Below are positions 26,947 to 35,320 of a stretch of 64,000 bases of DNA, piece by piece. Source of the stretch: Acetobacterium wieringae (GTDB taxonomy: Bacteria > Bacillota > Clostridia > Eubacteriales > Eubacteriaceae); the NCBI RefSeq assembly GCF_026646375.1, contig NZ_JAIPPU010000001.1, forward strand, positions 124,001-188,000. The letters run 5' to 3'. A program made the position numbers and the translations under genes. Below the pieces are notes generated by a model that worked only from the letters and a program-made list of their open reading frames with translations, was not told the origin of the DNA and made no database searches. Each line of letters begins with the position of its first letter. Position 1 is the first letter of the stretch.

Positions 26947-27055
26947 GCTTTACGACCACTTTCGCACAAAACAATTGTTACACTGTATGGCGGACAGTTC
27001 GCTGAACTGTTCGCCTACACGTTACACAATTGTTTGTGGAAACTGATCGTAAAGC
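26947..27055. repeat. 109-bp imperfect inverted repeat with nested hairpin
   Basis: Outer arms of about 40 bp begin with GCTTTACGA and end with TCGTAAAGC. Inside each are CACAAAACAATTGT and ACAATTGTTTGTG. The centre is a separate 12-bp hairpin, GGCGGACAGTTC / GAACTGTTCGCC, with a GCT loop. The whole can form a cruciform or a long RNA hairpin. It lacks a T-run and shows no obvious target-site duplication. It resembles a small non-autonomous (MITE-like) or repetitive intergenic element between pabB and pabC. Confidence 0.75.
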
Positions 27056-27106
27056 AATAGTTGTTCGTAATTTAAAATTATGCGGTTTCCAAATAGAGGG
27101 AGAAAA

Positions 27107-27916
27107 ATGGACTACGTCAGTTATAATGGGGAAATTTCAAAAAAACCGCAGATGCCGCTGGATCAGGGCTTTCTTTATGGCTATGGGGTGTTTGAAACCA
27201 TCAACGTGGCTCAGGGCAAGCTGGTTTTCTTTGAGGATCATATGGAACGGCTCAAACAGAGTGCCCTGGTGATGGGCCTGAAGCTTAATCGCCATCCTGA
27301 TCAGATCCAAAGCGAGTGTCAGCAGATCATCGCCAAAAATACGATGATTCGGGGCGGCCTGAGGGTGACGCTCAGTAAGGGCGTAAAAGCTGATAATTTG
27401 CTAATCACTGCCCGGGAAAACCATTATGATCGTCGGATGTTTGAACAGGGACTAAAAATTTGCACCAGTGATACGATCCGCAATGAAAAATCCCGGCTGG
27501 TGAGCATCAAGTCCAACAATTATCTGGAGAATCTGCTGATATTAAATGAAGCCAAAGCCCAGGGGTTTAGCGAAGCGATTTTTTTTAACACTCAGGGCTA
27601 TCTGGCGGAAGGGTGTATGACCAATATCTTTTTTATCAAAAACGGCCGAGTCAATACTCCGGCAAGGGATTGTGGGCTACTGGCCGGGATTGTCCGCAAC
27701 CGGGTGATCGCGTTGCTAAAAACCAATCAGATCCCGATCACAGAGGGGTATTACAGCAGTGATCAATTACTAGCTGCCGACGAGGTTTTTATCACCAATT
27801 CGCTGATGGAAATCATGCCAGTGAAGCAGCTCGATAAACGGTACTACGGGGTTGGATCGGAAACGCTGACTACCCGGATCGATACGTTGTTTCAACAAAC
27901 CTGGGGGCAGCGTTAA
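27107..27916 (+). CDS. pabC: Aminodeoxychorismate lyase (class IV aminotransferase fold)
   Basis: A 269-residue PLP enzyme of fold type IV releasing pyruvate from aminodeoxychorismate to give p-aminobenzoate. DQGFLYGYGVFETI is the conserved N-terminal block, the PLP-binding Lys lies in SIKSNNYLENL, and EGCMTNIFF is the phosphate-binding region. Homologous D-amino-acid or branched-chain transaminases are alternatives, but the pabA-pabB context supports PabC. ATG at 27107 has GAGGGA 5 nt upstream; an earlier ATG at 27080 lacks a site. A terminator follows. Confidence 0.85.
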   Translation: MDYVSYNGEISKKPQMPLDQGFLYGYGVFETINVAQGKLVFFEDHMERLKQSALVMGLKLNRHPDQIQSECQQIIAKNTMIRGGLRVTLSKGVKADNLLITARENHYDRRMFEQGLKICTSDTIRNEKSRLVSIKSNNYLENLLILNEAKAQGFSEAIFFNTQGYLAEGCMTNIFFIKNGRVNTPARDCGLLAGIVRNRVIALLKTNQIPITEGYYSSDQLLAADEVFITNSLMEIMPVKQLDKRYYGVGSETLTTRIDTLFQQTWGQR

Positions 27917-27960
27917 ACGTTTGGATAGTTTGAATTATTAATTAGCCAAAATGAAGCACC

Positions 27961-27999
27961 AGCCTTGCCATGGAGAGAAAAATTTGTGGCAGGGCTTTT
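27961..27999 (+). terminator. Terminator after pabC
   Basis: AGCCTTGCCA / TGGCAGGGCT forms a 10-bp stem, followed by TTTTG. Confidence 0.75.
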
Positions 28000-28173
28000 G
28001 TTGATGAAAAAAGCGTAATAATTTGTGACCGCTTTTGTTAATTGGAAGCAAACTGTGTTAAAATACGTTTAATAAACAAAATAAATAGCGGGAGCTAAAA
28101 CCAACGCAATGGTTGTTTTGGTAGTACAAAATGGCAAGCTGCCAATTAATTTTAAGAAGCATGAGGTGATAAA

Positions 28174-28752
28174 ATGAGTACACAATTGGATCGCGAAAAA
28201 GCATTGGCATTGTTAAAAGAATACAACGAAAGTGAATCCCTGGTTAATCATGGTCTGGCGGTTTCGGGGGTGATGGAACATTTTGCCAGACTGGAAGGCG
28301 AAGATCCGGAGTACTGGGGCATTGTCGGTCTGCTGCATGATCTGGATTATGAAAAATACCCCGATCAGCACTGTGTTAAAGTGGTCGAAATTTTGGAAGC
28401 GAACGATTACGAGCGCGCCTTTATCAATAGTGTGGTCAGCCACGGCTTTGGTCTCTGCGCCGACGTCGAACCCACCCATCAAATGGAAAAAATTCTTTAT
28501 GCCACCGATGAACTGGCTGGGCTGATTACTGCCTGTGCGTATATGCGGCCCTCCAAAAGCGTTAATGATCTGGAACTGAAATCGGTGAAAAAGAAATTTA
28601 AAACCGCCAGTTTTGCCGCCGGGGTTAATCGGGAGGTGGTTGCCAAAGGCGCCGAAATGGCTGGTTATTCGCTGGATGAGCTGATGCAGGAAACAATTCT
28701 GGGCATGCGGGCCGTGGCTGACGACATCGGCCTGGGAAGTAATGAAGCTTAA
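28174..28752 (+). CDS. HD-domain hydrolase-like protein
   Basis: A 192-residue soluble protein with an HD metal-dependent phosphohydrolase fold: conserved His in NHGLAVSGVM, the LLHDLDYE pair, VVSHG, and the closing Asp in YATDELAGL. Substrate unknown; such stand-alone HD proteins are often annotated simply as hydrolases. GAGGTG lies about 5 nt before the ATG. It overlaps the start of the CCA transferase gene by 11 nt, suggesting coupled translation and a link to RNA or nucleotide metabolism (inference). Confidence 0.8.
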   Translation: MSTQLDREKALALLKEYNESESLVNHGLAVSGVMEHFARLEGEDPEYWGIVGLLHDLDYEKYPDQHCVKVVEILEANDYERAFINSVVSHGFGLCADVEPTHQMEKILYATDELAGLITACAYMRPSKSVNDLELKSVKKKFKTASFAAGVNREVVAKGAEMAGYSLDELMQETILGMRAVADDIGLGSNEA

Positions 28753-30076
28753 TCTTCCGACTCCGGTAGAACAGGCCTTTAAGCAACTGGAAAGCTGTGG
28801 ATTCTGTGGATATCTGGTGGGCGGCTGTGTTCGGGATTTTTTGCTGGGCGCCCCGCCGACGGACTTTGATATGACCACCGACGCCACTCCGAATGAAATA
28901 ATTAAGTGTTTTGCCAATCATCGGGTCATTGAGACTGGCATCCGCCACGGTACAGTTACGGTCATAATTGAAGGAATGGCGATTGAAATAACCACCCATC
29001 GGATTGAAGGTGATTATTCGGACAATCGCCACCCGGATACAGTAGCATTTACCCGAAACCTGGCCGATGACCTGGCCAGGCGGGATTTTACCATTAATGC
29101 GATGGCCTATCATCCCCAAAAAGGTTTAATTGATTTGTTTGCGGGCAGTCAGGATCTTAAGAATAAGATGATCCGCTGTGTTGGCGATCCTTCCCAAAGA
29201 ATGGCTGAGGACGCTTTGCGAATTCTACGGGGCCTCCGTTTTGCCGCAGTTCTGGGGTTTGATCTGGAACCCGAAACCGGCAGGGCAATCCGGCAAAATT
29301 GTGGACAACTTCGTCATATTTCGGCCGAGCGGCTTGCCGTTGAACTGGATAAACTGATCTGTGGAAAAAGTGCCAAAGCGATCATCCTGGCAGAAACCGC
29401 CGTGCTGGGGGTGGTGATCCCGGAACTTTTGCCAGCTAAAAACTTTGATCAGAGGAATCCCCACCATTGCTATGATGTTCTGACCCATACGGCGGTGGCC
29501 ATGGAAACATTGGCACCGGTGCCCCGGCTGCGCTGGGCGATGTTGTTTCACGATCTGGGAAAACCCGCAACCTTTACCCGGGATGCGGATGGCGTCGGTC
29601 ATTTTAAAGGTCATAGCAAGGTATCGGAAGGGATGGCCCGGGAGCGCCTCACCGCTTTGCGGCTTAGTAGAAATACCGTTGATCAGGTTTGTCTGCTGGT
29701 AAAATACCACGATACCCTGATTGAGGCCGATAAAACCAGCATTAAGCGTTGGCTGAATCGTTTATCGGAGCCGCTGTTTCGTGATCTGATTGCAATCAAG
29801 CGGGGCGATAACCTGGCCCAGGCGCCCCAGTATCGTGACCGATTGGTGTCGTTGAAAAAACTGGAAGTACTACTGGATCAAGTGATTGCCGAAAAGGCCT
29901 GCTTCTCGCTGAAAGACCTGGCTGTTAACGGCCACGATCTGATTGACATGGGGATCACCAACGGGGTCGAAATCGGTCGGATTCTTAATCAACTGCTGGC
30001 CGGTGTCATGGACGAAGTTTATCAAAACGAAAAAGAAAATTTGATGGAAAAAGCAAAGGAGATACACAAATGTTAA
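28742..30076 (+). CDS. cca: CCA tRNA nucleotidyltransferase with HD domain
   Basis: A 444-residue class II tRNA nucleotidyltransferase that adds or repairs the 3' CCA end. The polymerase head has GGCVRDFLLG and the catalytic Asp pair in DFDMTTDATP, with RRDFTINAM further on. A C-terminal HD domain (LFHDLGKP, near residue 260) fits the bacterial subgroup with extra phosphohydrolase activity. Poly(A) polymerases of this family are an alternative. It overlaps the genes on both sides (11 nt upstream, 7 nt downstream), so HD-cca-tatD forms one tight operon. Confidence 0.92.
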   Translation: MKLNLPTPVEQAFKQLESCGFCGYLVGGCVRDFLLGAPPTDFDMTTDATPNEIIKCFANHRVIETGIRHGTVTVIIEGMAIEITTHRIEGDYSDNRHPDTVAFTRNLADDLARRDFTINAMAYHPQKGLIDLFAGSQDLKNKMIRCVGDPSQRMAEDALRILRGLRFAAVLGFDLEPETGRAIRQNCGQLRHISAERLAVELDKLICGKSAKAIILAETAVLGVVIPELLPAKNFDQRNPHHCYDVLTHTAVAMETLAPVPRLRWAMLFHDLGKPATFTRDADGVGHFKGHSKVSEGMARERLTALRLSRNTVDQVCLLVKYHDTLIEADKTSIKRWLNRLSEPLFRDLIAIKRGDNLAQAPQYRDRLVSLKKLEVLLDQVIAEKACFSLKDLAVNGHDLIDMGITNGVEIGRILNQLLAGVMDEVYQNEKENLMEKAKEIHKC

Positions 30077-30852
30077 TTGACACCCATGCCCATATTGACG
30101 ATCAGAAATTTAATGAGGATCGCGAAGCGGTACTGGAAAATGCCCGGGCTGCTGGAGTGGAGCTGATCATTAATCCCGGTGCGGATGAAGCCTCCAGCTT
30201 CCGGGCCGTGGCAATGAGTGAAAAATACCCGATGGTTTATGCCACGGTGGGGATTCATCCGCATGATGCCAAGGATTACGATACCCACAAACACGACGCC
30301 CTGTTAACGGAATGGGCAAAAAAAGAAAAGGTGGTTGCCATTGGCGAAATCGGTCTGGACTACCACTATGATTATTCCCCCCGGGATGTCCAGCAGGAGG
30401 TCTTCATCCGCCAGCTGATGATCGCTAAAGCGGTGGCGCTGCCGATCGTGATTCATAACCGGGAATCGATGGAAGATATGGTTCGGATCTTAAAGGAATA
30501 TTTTGCGCCGGAGTACGGTGGCATCATGCACAGCTACAGTGGCTCGGTGGAAATGGCCAAGGTCTTTTTGGAGATGGGCTTTCATTTGTCGATTTCCGGC
30601 CCGCTGACTTTCAGCAATGCCCGGAAACTACCGGAAGTTGTCGCAATGATGCCGCTGGAGCGGTTGCTGATTGAAACGGACAGTCCTTACCTGACACCGA
30701 CTCCCCATCGCGGCAAACGAAATGAGCCGGCCTATGTGGGTTTGGTAGCGGCTGAAATTGCCCGGATCCGGGGGATGGCGGTGGAAGAGGTGGCCGAGAT
30801 TACCACCCGAAATGCCAAAAGGGTATTTGGTATTGGTGAAAAGACGAAATAA
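30070..30852 (+). CDS. tatD: TatD family metal-dependent DNase
   Basis: A 260-residue TIM-barrel hydrolase of the TatD/YcfH type. Metal-binding motifs are complete: DTHAHID at the start, GEIGLDYHYD (about 92), IHNRE, MHSYSG and ETDSPYLTP. TatD enzymes have 3'-5' DNase activity and are thought to act in DNA repair or tRNA quality control. AAGGAG lies upstream within the cca coding end. No clear terminator follows before the tRNA promoter. Confidence 0.92.
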   Translation: MLIDTHAHIDDQKFNEDREAVLENARAAGVELIINPGADEASSFRAVAMSEKYPMVYATVGIHPHDAKDYDTHKHDALLTEWAKKEKVVAIGEIGLDYHYDYSPRDVQQEVFIRQLMIAKAVALPIVIHNRESMEDMVRILKEYFAPEYGGIMHSYSGSVEMAKVFLEMGFHLSISGPLTFSNARKLPEVVAMMPLERLLIETDSPYLTPTPHRGKRNEPAYVGLVAAEIARIRGMAVEEVAEITTRNAKRVFGIGEKTK

Positions 30853-30883
30853 ATAAAAAACGCAAATCAATTATTCATTTTCC

Positions 30884-30912
30884 TTGACAATCAATAAAAA
30901 TTCAGATAAAAT
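30884..30912 (+). promoter_or_regulatory. Promoter of tRNA-Gln
   Basis: Consensus TTGACA, 17-bp spacer, TAAAAT, 33 nt before the mature tRNA 5' end. Confidence 0.8.
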
Positions 30913-30945
30913 GTTTAGCGTACCTTCGGGACAGAAAATGAATAA

Positions 30946-31020
30946 AGGGGTATCGCCAAGCGGTAAGGCAATGGACTCTGACTCCATCACTCGCAGGTTC
31001 GAATCCTGCTACCTCTGCCA
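30946..31020 (+). tRNA. tRNA-Gln (anticodon CTG)
   Basis: A 75-nt cloverleaf with encoded CCA. Acceptor AGGGGTA / TACCTCT, D-arm GCCAAGCGGTAAGGC, anticodon loop CTCTGAC giving CUG for CAG codons, and T-arm GCAGGTTCGAATCCTGC. The gene has its own promoter and terminator. Confidence 0.95.
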
Positions 31021-31030
31021 AAAGAAAGTT

Positions 31031-31066
31031 AACCTGCTCTTTAAGATGTCTTAAAAAGCAGGTTTT
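31031..31066 (+). terminator. Terminator after tRNA-Gln
   Basis: AACCTGCT / AGCAGGTT outer stem with an inner CTTTAAG pairing, followed by TTTT. Confidence 0.75.
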
Positions 31067-31125
31067 GTCATATCTAATTGTTTGATGGTGGTAATCATCA
31101 AATCGTGAAAAAATAGGAGAAAATC

Positions 31126-31335
31126 ATGTCGGATCAAAAAATCAGCGTCTTTGATATTTATGAATATCTTCCACAAACTAGTTGTAAAAACTGCGGTGAA
31201 AATAACTGTATGGCTTTTGCCGAAAAACTATTGCAGGGGAAAAAAAATATCGGTGCCTGTTCGGCCCTCAGAATAGCAATTAATGAAGAAAACCGCCAGG
31301 AAATTCAGAAATTAATCGATAAAAATAGAAACTAA
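31126..31335 (+). CDS. Small stand-alone Fe-S domain protein (PF04060-like)
   Basis: A 69-residue protein that is little more than one [4Fe-4S] domain: Cys20, Cys23 and Cys28 in CKNCGENNC, then Cys45 after FAEKLLQGKKNIGAC. The same domain occurs at the N-terminus of the corrinoid iron-sulfur protein large subunit (AcsC/CdhE) and in RnfB. As a free protein it may deliver electrons to corrinoid or flavin proteins (inference). TAGGAG lies about 8 nt before the ATG. The C-terminal part is a charged helix. Confidence 0.78.
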   Translation: MSDQKISVFDIYEYLPQTSCKNCGENNCMAFAEKLLQGKKNIGACSALRIAINEENRQEIQKLIDKNRN

Positions 31336-31490
31336 TGAGCAGTCAAACAATCAGCATTGTTTGTCTGCTTTCGTCTTTTTTAGTATAATCTAAATAACAA
31401 TAAAAGAAATGATCCTGATTAATCTGACGACGATTGACCTGTGGTAAGCGGGATGGCCAAAGAAAGAATCAGGTCAACGATGGAGAAGAA

Positions 31491-32177
31491 ATGGAAAACC
31501 CCAAAATCCGGATTTTTATCGCCGATGTCCGCAGCTTATCGAAGCCCAACCGTTTAGGAGCAGCCATGAAAGCAGTATCAACAGAACGGCAGAAAAAAGC
31601 CGAGCGGTTAAAAGCACCGGCAGCGAAGGCACTTTCAGTTGGTGCTGAAATATTATTGAAAAAGGCATTGGCGCAAAGTTATGATATTGATGGACCACTG
31701 GTGATCGAGACCGGAGCATCTGGTAAACCATGGTTTGCTGATTATCCGGAGATCTGCTTTAACCTCTCCCATTCCGGTGATTACGTGGTCTGCGGTCTGG
31801 GTTCCCGACCGGTCGGGGTGGACATTCAAAAAATGGCTCAGCCGAAACTCAGGCTGGCTAAACGCTTTTTTGCCCCAAGCGAGACAGACTGGCTTATAGC
31901 TTTGCCACAAGAAAAACAGAAGCAGGGCTTTTATGATCTTTGGGCGCTAAAAGAAGCGTATATGAAATACACTGGCAAAGGCTTTAATTTGCCGCTGCAT
32001 ACTTTTGCGATTGACTGTCACCAGGAAGTGGCAATAAATCCTGAAACAGCTACTATTTCAGAAGGGCAAAAAATGCCGGTGGTGTTTAAAAATTATCCGG
32101 AGCTGGAAGGCTATGTTATCTGGTCTGTCACGGATACAGTTGATTTTCAGGAGTGTCTGGAGTGGGTCACATTATAG
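31491..32177 (+). CDS. 4'-phosphopantetheinyl transferase (Sfp type)
   Basis: A 228-residue Sfp-like enzyme that loads the phosphopantetheine arm of CoA onto carrier proteins. Family signatures are GVDIQKM (metal-binding Asp) and LWALKEAYMKYTGKG (WxxKEA), plus FNLSHSGDYVVC upstream. The length of about 230 residues matches the Sfp rather than the short AcpS class. ATG at 31491 has GGAGAAG close upstream, so the longer reading from 31434 is not used. No carrier-protein or NRPS genes are seen in the window; it is followed 10 nt later by chromate transporter genes. Confidence 0.88.
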   Translation: MENPKIRIFIADVRSLSKPNRLGAAMKAVSTERQKKAERLKAPAAKALSVGAEILLKKALAQSYDIDGPLVIETGASGKPWFADYPEICFNLSHSGDYVVCGLGSRPVGVDIQKMAQPKLRLAKRFFAPSETDWLIALPQEKQKQGFYDLWALKEAYMKYTGKGFNLPLHTFAIDCHQEVAINPETATISEGQKMPVVFKNYPELEGYVIWSVTDTVDFQECLEWVTL

Positions 32178-32187
32178 GAGCAAATTA

Positions 32188-32781
32188 ATGGGAATACCAA
32201 CAAATCAAAAAGAAAAACTGCAAACCCTGTTCATTACCTTTTTTAAAATCGGACTGTTCACCTTTGGTGGTGGATATGCAATGATCCCGCTGATCGAATA
32301 CGAAACGGTAGAGCGGCATCGGTGGATAAAAAGCGAGGATATTCTGGATATTTTTGCCATTGCCGAAGCCACTCCCGGAGTCATTGCCATCAATACGGCA
32401 ACCTTTGTTGGTTATAAAGTGGCTGGTTTTTGGGGTTCGTTGCTGGCAACCCTGGGGGTGGTGATTCCGTCCTTTACAATTATCAGTGTAATTTCCCTGT
32501 TCTTCCAGGAGTTTCAAAGCCTGGAATGGGTGGGGTATGCTTTTAAAGGGATTCGAGCCGGTGTCATTGTGTTAATCTTGGGAGCGGTGGTTAAAATGGG
32601 CAAAAAGGGGGAGTACACGCCACTGACGGTGCTGATCTTAATGCTGGCCTTTAGTCTGGCATCCTTTACCGATATCAATGTCATTTATCTCTTGCTGGGT
32701 GGTGCTGTAACGGGCCTTTTTTATCAGGTCTGGTTAAACCGAAAACAAGCGGATGATAAACGTGACGAGGTGAAAAAATGA
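32188..32781 (+). CDS. Chromate transporter, half-size subunit 1
   Basis: A 197-residue single CHR-domain membrane protein. The family motif FGGGYAMIPLIE lies near residue 25, followed by a Pro-Gly-rich ATPGVIAIN segment and about five hydrophobic helices. Half-size CHR proteins usually work as pairs, and the second half is encoded immediately downstream with a 4-nt overlap (ATGA). Known members export chromate; the natural substrate may differ. ATG at 32188 has TAGGAG upstream. Confidence 0.88.
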   Translation: MGIPTNQKEKLQTLFITFFKIGLFTFGGGYAMIPLIEYETVERHRWIKSEDILDIFAIAEATPGVIAINTATFVGYKVAGFWGSLLATLGVVIPSFTIISVISLFFQEFQSLEWVGYAFKGIRAGVIVLILGAVVKMGKKGEYTPLTVLILMLAFSLASFTDINVIYLLLGGAVTGLFYQVWLNRKQADDKRDEVKK

Positions 32782-33362
32782 TATATCTCGATTTATTTAT
32801 AACCTTTTTCAAAATTGGCTTGTTTACCATCGGCGGCGGATATGCGATGATTCCGCTGATTCAGCAGGAAGTGGTGGATCACGGATGGCTGACGCTATTG
32901 GAGTTGACTGATTTCATTGCCGTGGCGGAATCGACCCCGGGGCCATTTGCGGTAAATATTGCCACCTTTGTGGGTATGGAAATGGGTGGGCTTCCGGGAG
33001 CACTGACCACCACCACGGCGGTGGTGTTGCCATCTTTTATCATTATCTTGCTGATTGCCAAAGCGTTCACCAACTTTCAGCAGAACAAATGGGTACAGGG
33101 GGCTCTTTATGGAATGCGACCGGTGGTAATTGGATTGATTGCCTCGGCAGTATTGCTGCTGATGTCCAGTGGATTTATTGGTCATGAGGCGCAAATTAAC
33201 TCAGTCGGCGGTTTTTTTGCCAGTCTTCAATATCTGGAAATCATTATTTTTAGTATTTGTGTCTTTGTTTATTTTCGCTTCAAACTCCATCCGATCAAAT
33301 TGATCCTGATTTCTGCGGCGTTGGGGATGTTGTTTTTTGGGGTATTGCCGATGTTTTATTAG
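32778..33362 (+). CDS. Chromate transporter, half-size subunit 2
   Basis: A 194-residue CHR-domain partner of the preceding protein, sharing the IGGGYAMIPLIQ and STPGPFAVN motifs. It differs in having a longer hydrophobic C-terminal third. The ATG overlaps the stop of subunit 1, so both are likely made in equal amounts and assemble as a heterodimer. A terminator follows immediately. Confidence 0.88.
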   Translation: MIYLDLFITFFKIGLFTIGGGYAMIPLIQQEVVDHGWLTLLELTDFIAVAESTPGPFAVNIATFVGMEMGGLPGALTTTTAVVLPSFIIILLIAKAFTNFQQNKWVQGALYGMRPVVIGLIASAVLLLMSSGFIGHEAQINSVGGFFASLQYLEIIIFSICVFVYFRFKLHPIKLILISAALGMLFFGVLPMFY

Positions 33363-33368
33363 GTGCTG

Positions 33369-33399
33369 AGATCTACTGTTAAGCAGTAGGTCTTTTTTT
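33369..33399 (+). terminator. Terminator after the chromate transporter pair
   Basis: AGATCTACTG / CAGTAGGTCT stem, loop TTAAG, then T7. Confidence 0.88.
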
Positions 33400-33454
33400 G
33401 TCAAGAATACCGATGCGGTTTTGGCAGAAATGACTTAAGGAATAATTAAAACGG

Positions 33455-33529
33455 TGTGATAATCACAGAAACATCACAGAAACATCACAAAAACATGATA
33501 TGTTAATGAGGATGACACAAAGATGTCAT
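33455..33529 (+). promoter_or_regulatory. Operator-like repeats upstream of the FMN-binding membrane protein
   Basis: Three tandem 11-bp repeats (ATCACAGAAAC, ATCACAGAAAC, ATCACAAAAAC; 33462-33494) lie one helical turn apart. The first overlaps a palindrome TGTGATAATCACA. Downstream is an inverted repeat ATGACA-N6-TGTCAT (33512-33529), 36 nt before the start codon. This looks like a cluster of binding sites for an unknown regulator. Confidence 0.5.
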
Positions 33530-33565
33530 AAAAGCCTGCTATGATAAAAAAAAGGAGGAATTGAG

Positions 33566-34474
33566 ATGACTGTTATTATTGATGTGTTAACAGCCTGGCT
33601 AAGCGTTATTTTTGCCGTTTTGTTGTCCATCATCTACTTATTGCGAATTGTCAATAAGGGCACTAGAAAAAATGAAGTTATCGCAAAAATCAATCACAAT
33701 TTGAGAAATTCACATAAAACCATGGGAATCGCTTTTGTGATCACTGCCTGTATTCATGGGTTCTTTTCCTCGGGAGAAATTCTGTCATTTAATTTTGGAA
33801 CCCTTTGTATGGTCATGGGAGTTCTGTTGGGACTAACCTATTTCCTCAGAAAAATGCTCAGGGGAAAGTGTACCTGGATTAAACCGCACCGCTGGTTAAC
33901 CGTGGTACTGATTGTTTTTCTGGGGGTTCATCTTTGGGAGGTTGGCGGAATCATGGGCCCAGAAGTCTTTTTTAACAGATCATTAAAGGAAGTCGAGGCT
34001 TCGGTAGAAAAATTATATGGCACAAAAACGGTTTCAGCAACAGCCGAGGCTGATCAGGGCAATTCCGTAACAGCAGAAAACTCCAGTGTGTCGACAGCGG
34101 AAAGTACCCCGGCAACGACAGTGGATGCCTCTGTGACCGATACGGTGATGACCAAAACCAATCTGTTTTTGGGCAGTGTCGATTTGCAGGACGGCACCTA
34201 TACCGGGGTGGCTGAAGGTTACGGACCAGAGCTGACAGTTAGTGTTACGGTGGCTGATAATGTGATTACTGCTGTTTCGGTGATCTCTCATAATGAAAAC
34301 AATGTCAAATATTACGGAAAGGCTATTGATGCAGTACCGGCCGCCATCATCGCCGCTCAGACTCCGGTTGTGGATACCATTTCCGGGGCAACCTATACTT
34401 CAACGGGAATTATGCGGGCCGTTATCAATGCACTGGAGCCAGCCGTGATTTCGGGAACCTTACCCAGCCTGTAA
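33566..34474 (+). CDS. Membrane protein with heme-type helical domain and C-terminal FMN-binding domain
   Basis: A 302-residue protein. The first ~135 residues form about four transmembrane helices containing histidines spaced like heme ligands (NHNLRNSHK, CIHGF, PHRW, GVHLWEVGG), as in small ferric-reductase or cytochrome-b-like modules. A Ser/Thr/Ala-rich linker (about 150-195) leads to an FMN_bind domain (about 205-295) with SGATYTSTG, the site where ApbE attaches FMN in related proteins. It may move electrons across the membrane to an external acceptor (inference). AAAGGAGG precedes the ATG. No apbE gene is nearby. Confidence 0.75.
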   Translation: MTVIIDVLTAWLSVIFAVLLSIIYLLRIVNKGTRKNEVIAKINHNLRNSHKTMGIAFVITACIHGFFSSGEILSFNFGTLCMVMGVLLGLTYFLRKMLRGKCTWIKPHRWLTVVLIVFLGVHLWEVGGIMGPEVFFNRSLKEVEASVEKLYGTKTVSATAEADQGNSVTAENSSVSTAESTPATTVDASVTDTVMTKTNLFLGSVDLQDGTYTGVAEGYGPELTVSVTVADNVITAVSVISHNENNVKYYGKAIDAVPAAIIAAQTPVVDTISGATYTSTGIMRAVINALEPAVISGTLPSL

Positions 34475-34567
34475 GATGATGTAGCTGATTTTAGTTACAC
34501 GGATAAAAAAAGCGGAAAATGTGATTAGACAATTAAAAGTCTTTCGGTTATGGTCATAAATGATAAG

Positions 34568-34625
34568 ACACCCCTGTTCTTTAAGTTTCTTAACGAATGA
34601 AATTTAAAGCGTTGGGGTGTTTTTT
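34568..34625 (+). terminator. Terminator with long bipartite stem
   Basis: ACACCCC / GGGGTGT outer stem and CTTTAA..TTTC / GAAA..TTAAAG inner stem, followed by T6. Confidence 0.82.
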
Positions 34626-34722
34626 AATATAAAATTATTTCAATATTTAGGCAAAAAGAGGGTAACAATATTTAAAAAGCGCAATTTAAGTTTAGCCGAA
34701 AAAATTTTAAGGAGGGTCGGAC

Positions 34723-35184
34723 ATGCCAAAAATGTCAAATATTGAAACGATCAAACAGCGGGAACAACCTACTCTGGTTATTCGAACGATTACCAGGGTC
34801 GAAGAATTGCCGCAGTTAATCGGTGAGAGCTACGGAAAGATTGGCGCCTATCTCAATGAGATCGGGGAATTGATGACCGATGTACCATTTGTTGCCTATC
34901 ATAACATGGATATGCAACATCTTGATGTAGAAATCGGATTTCCGGTAGCCAAATCATTGCCTGGACAGGGCGACGTCAAACCGGGACTGATTCCAGAAGG
35001 AAAAAATATCTTTTGCATGTATCGGGGGCCTTACGCCGAAATGGAACCGGTTTATGGGGAGATGGCACAATGGTTTGAGACCAATCACTGTCAACCGGAA
35101 GGAATTGCCTATGAATATTATTATAATGATCCGACGTTTCCGGAAAGTGAATGGCTCACTAAAATTGTAATGCCGATTAAATAA
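34723..35184 (+). CDS. GyrI-like / AraC effector-binding domain protein
   Basis: A 153-residue stand-alone domain of the GyrI-like (SOUL/SHS2) small-molecule-binding fold. The pattern includes ERxxTLVIRT at the first strand, HLDVEIGFPV in the middle, and the conserved Glu plus aromatic cluster MYRGPYAEMEPVY and GIAYEYYYNDP. Such proteins bind hydrophobic or cationic compounds, and some hydrolyse cyclopropanoid compounds or act in multidrug response. AAGGAGGG lies before the ATG. No linked regulator gene. Confidence 0.8.
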   Translation: MPKMSNIETIKQREQPTLVIRTITRVEELPQLIGESYGKIGAYLNEIGELMTDVPFVAYHNMDMQHLDVEIGFPVAKSLPGQGDVKPGLIPEGKNIFCMYRGPYAEMEPVYGEMAQWFETNHCQPEGIAYEYYYNDPTFPESEWLTKIVMPIK

Positions 35185-35221
35185 TGATAGAGCAGTTTTA
35201 CAAAGGTAAACTGCTCTATCA
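35185..35221 (+). other. Perfect 14-bp hairpin after the GyrI-like gene
   Basis: TGATAGAGCAGTTT / AAACTGCTCTATCA with a 9-nt loop. On the plus strand it is followed by A-residues rather than Ts, so it is at most a weak terminator; it may stabilise the 3' end of the transcript. Confidence 0.6.
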
Positions 35222-35320
35222 AAAAATGTCAGCTCACATGTTTTAGTCAGACAAAAGCTCTTTTGCTACCAGGGCATTGGTTTGACATAGCATGGCTAAT
35301 TCTATACAGGAGGAAGAAAG

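Noticed and set aside
28213-29119. Minus-strand ORFs opposite the HD protein and cca genes
   Set aside because: Their reading frames mirror the real genes, with no start signals or family motifs.
33462-33494. Tandem 11-bp repeats as a CRISPR array
   Set aside because: There are only three copies, the repeats are too short and contiguous, and no spacers or cas genes are present. An operator cluster is a better reading.
35185-35221. Strong rho-independent terminator
   Set aside because: The stem is perfect but no T-run follows on the plus strand, so it was kept only as a hairpin.
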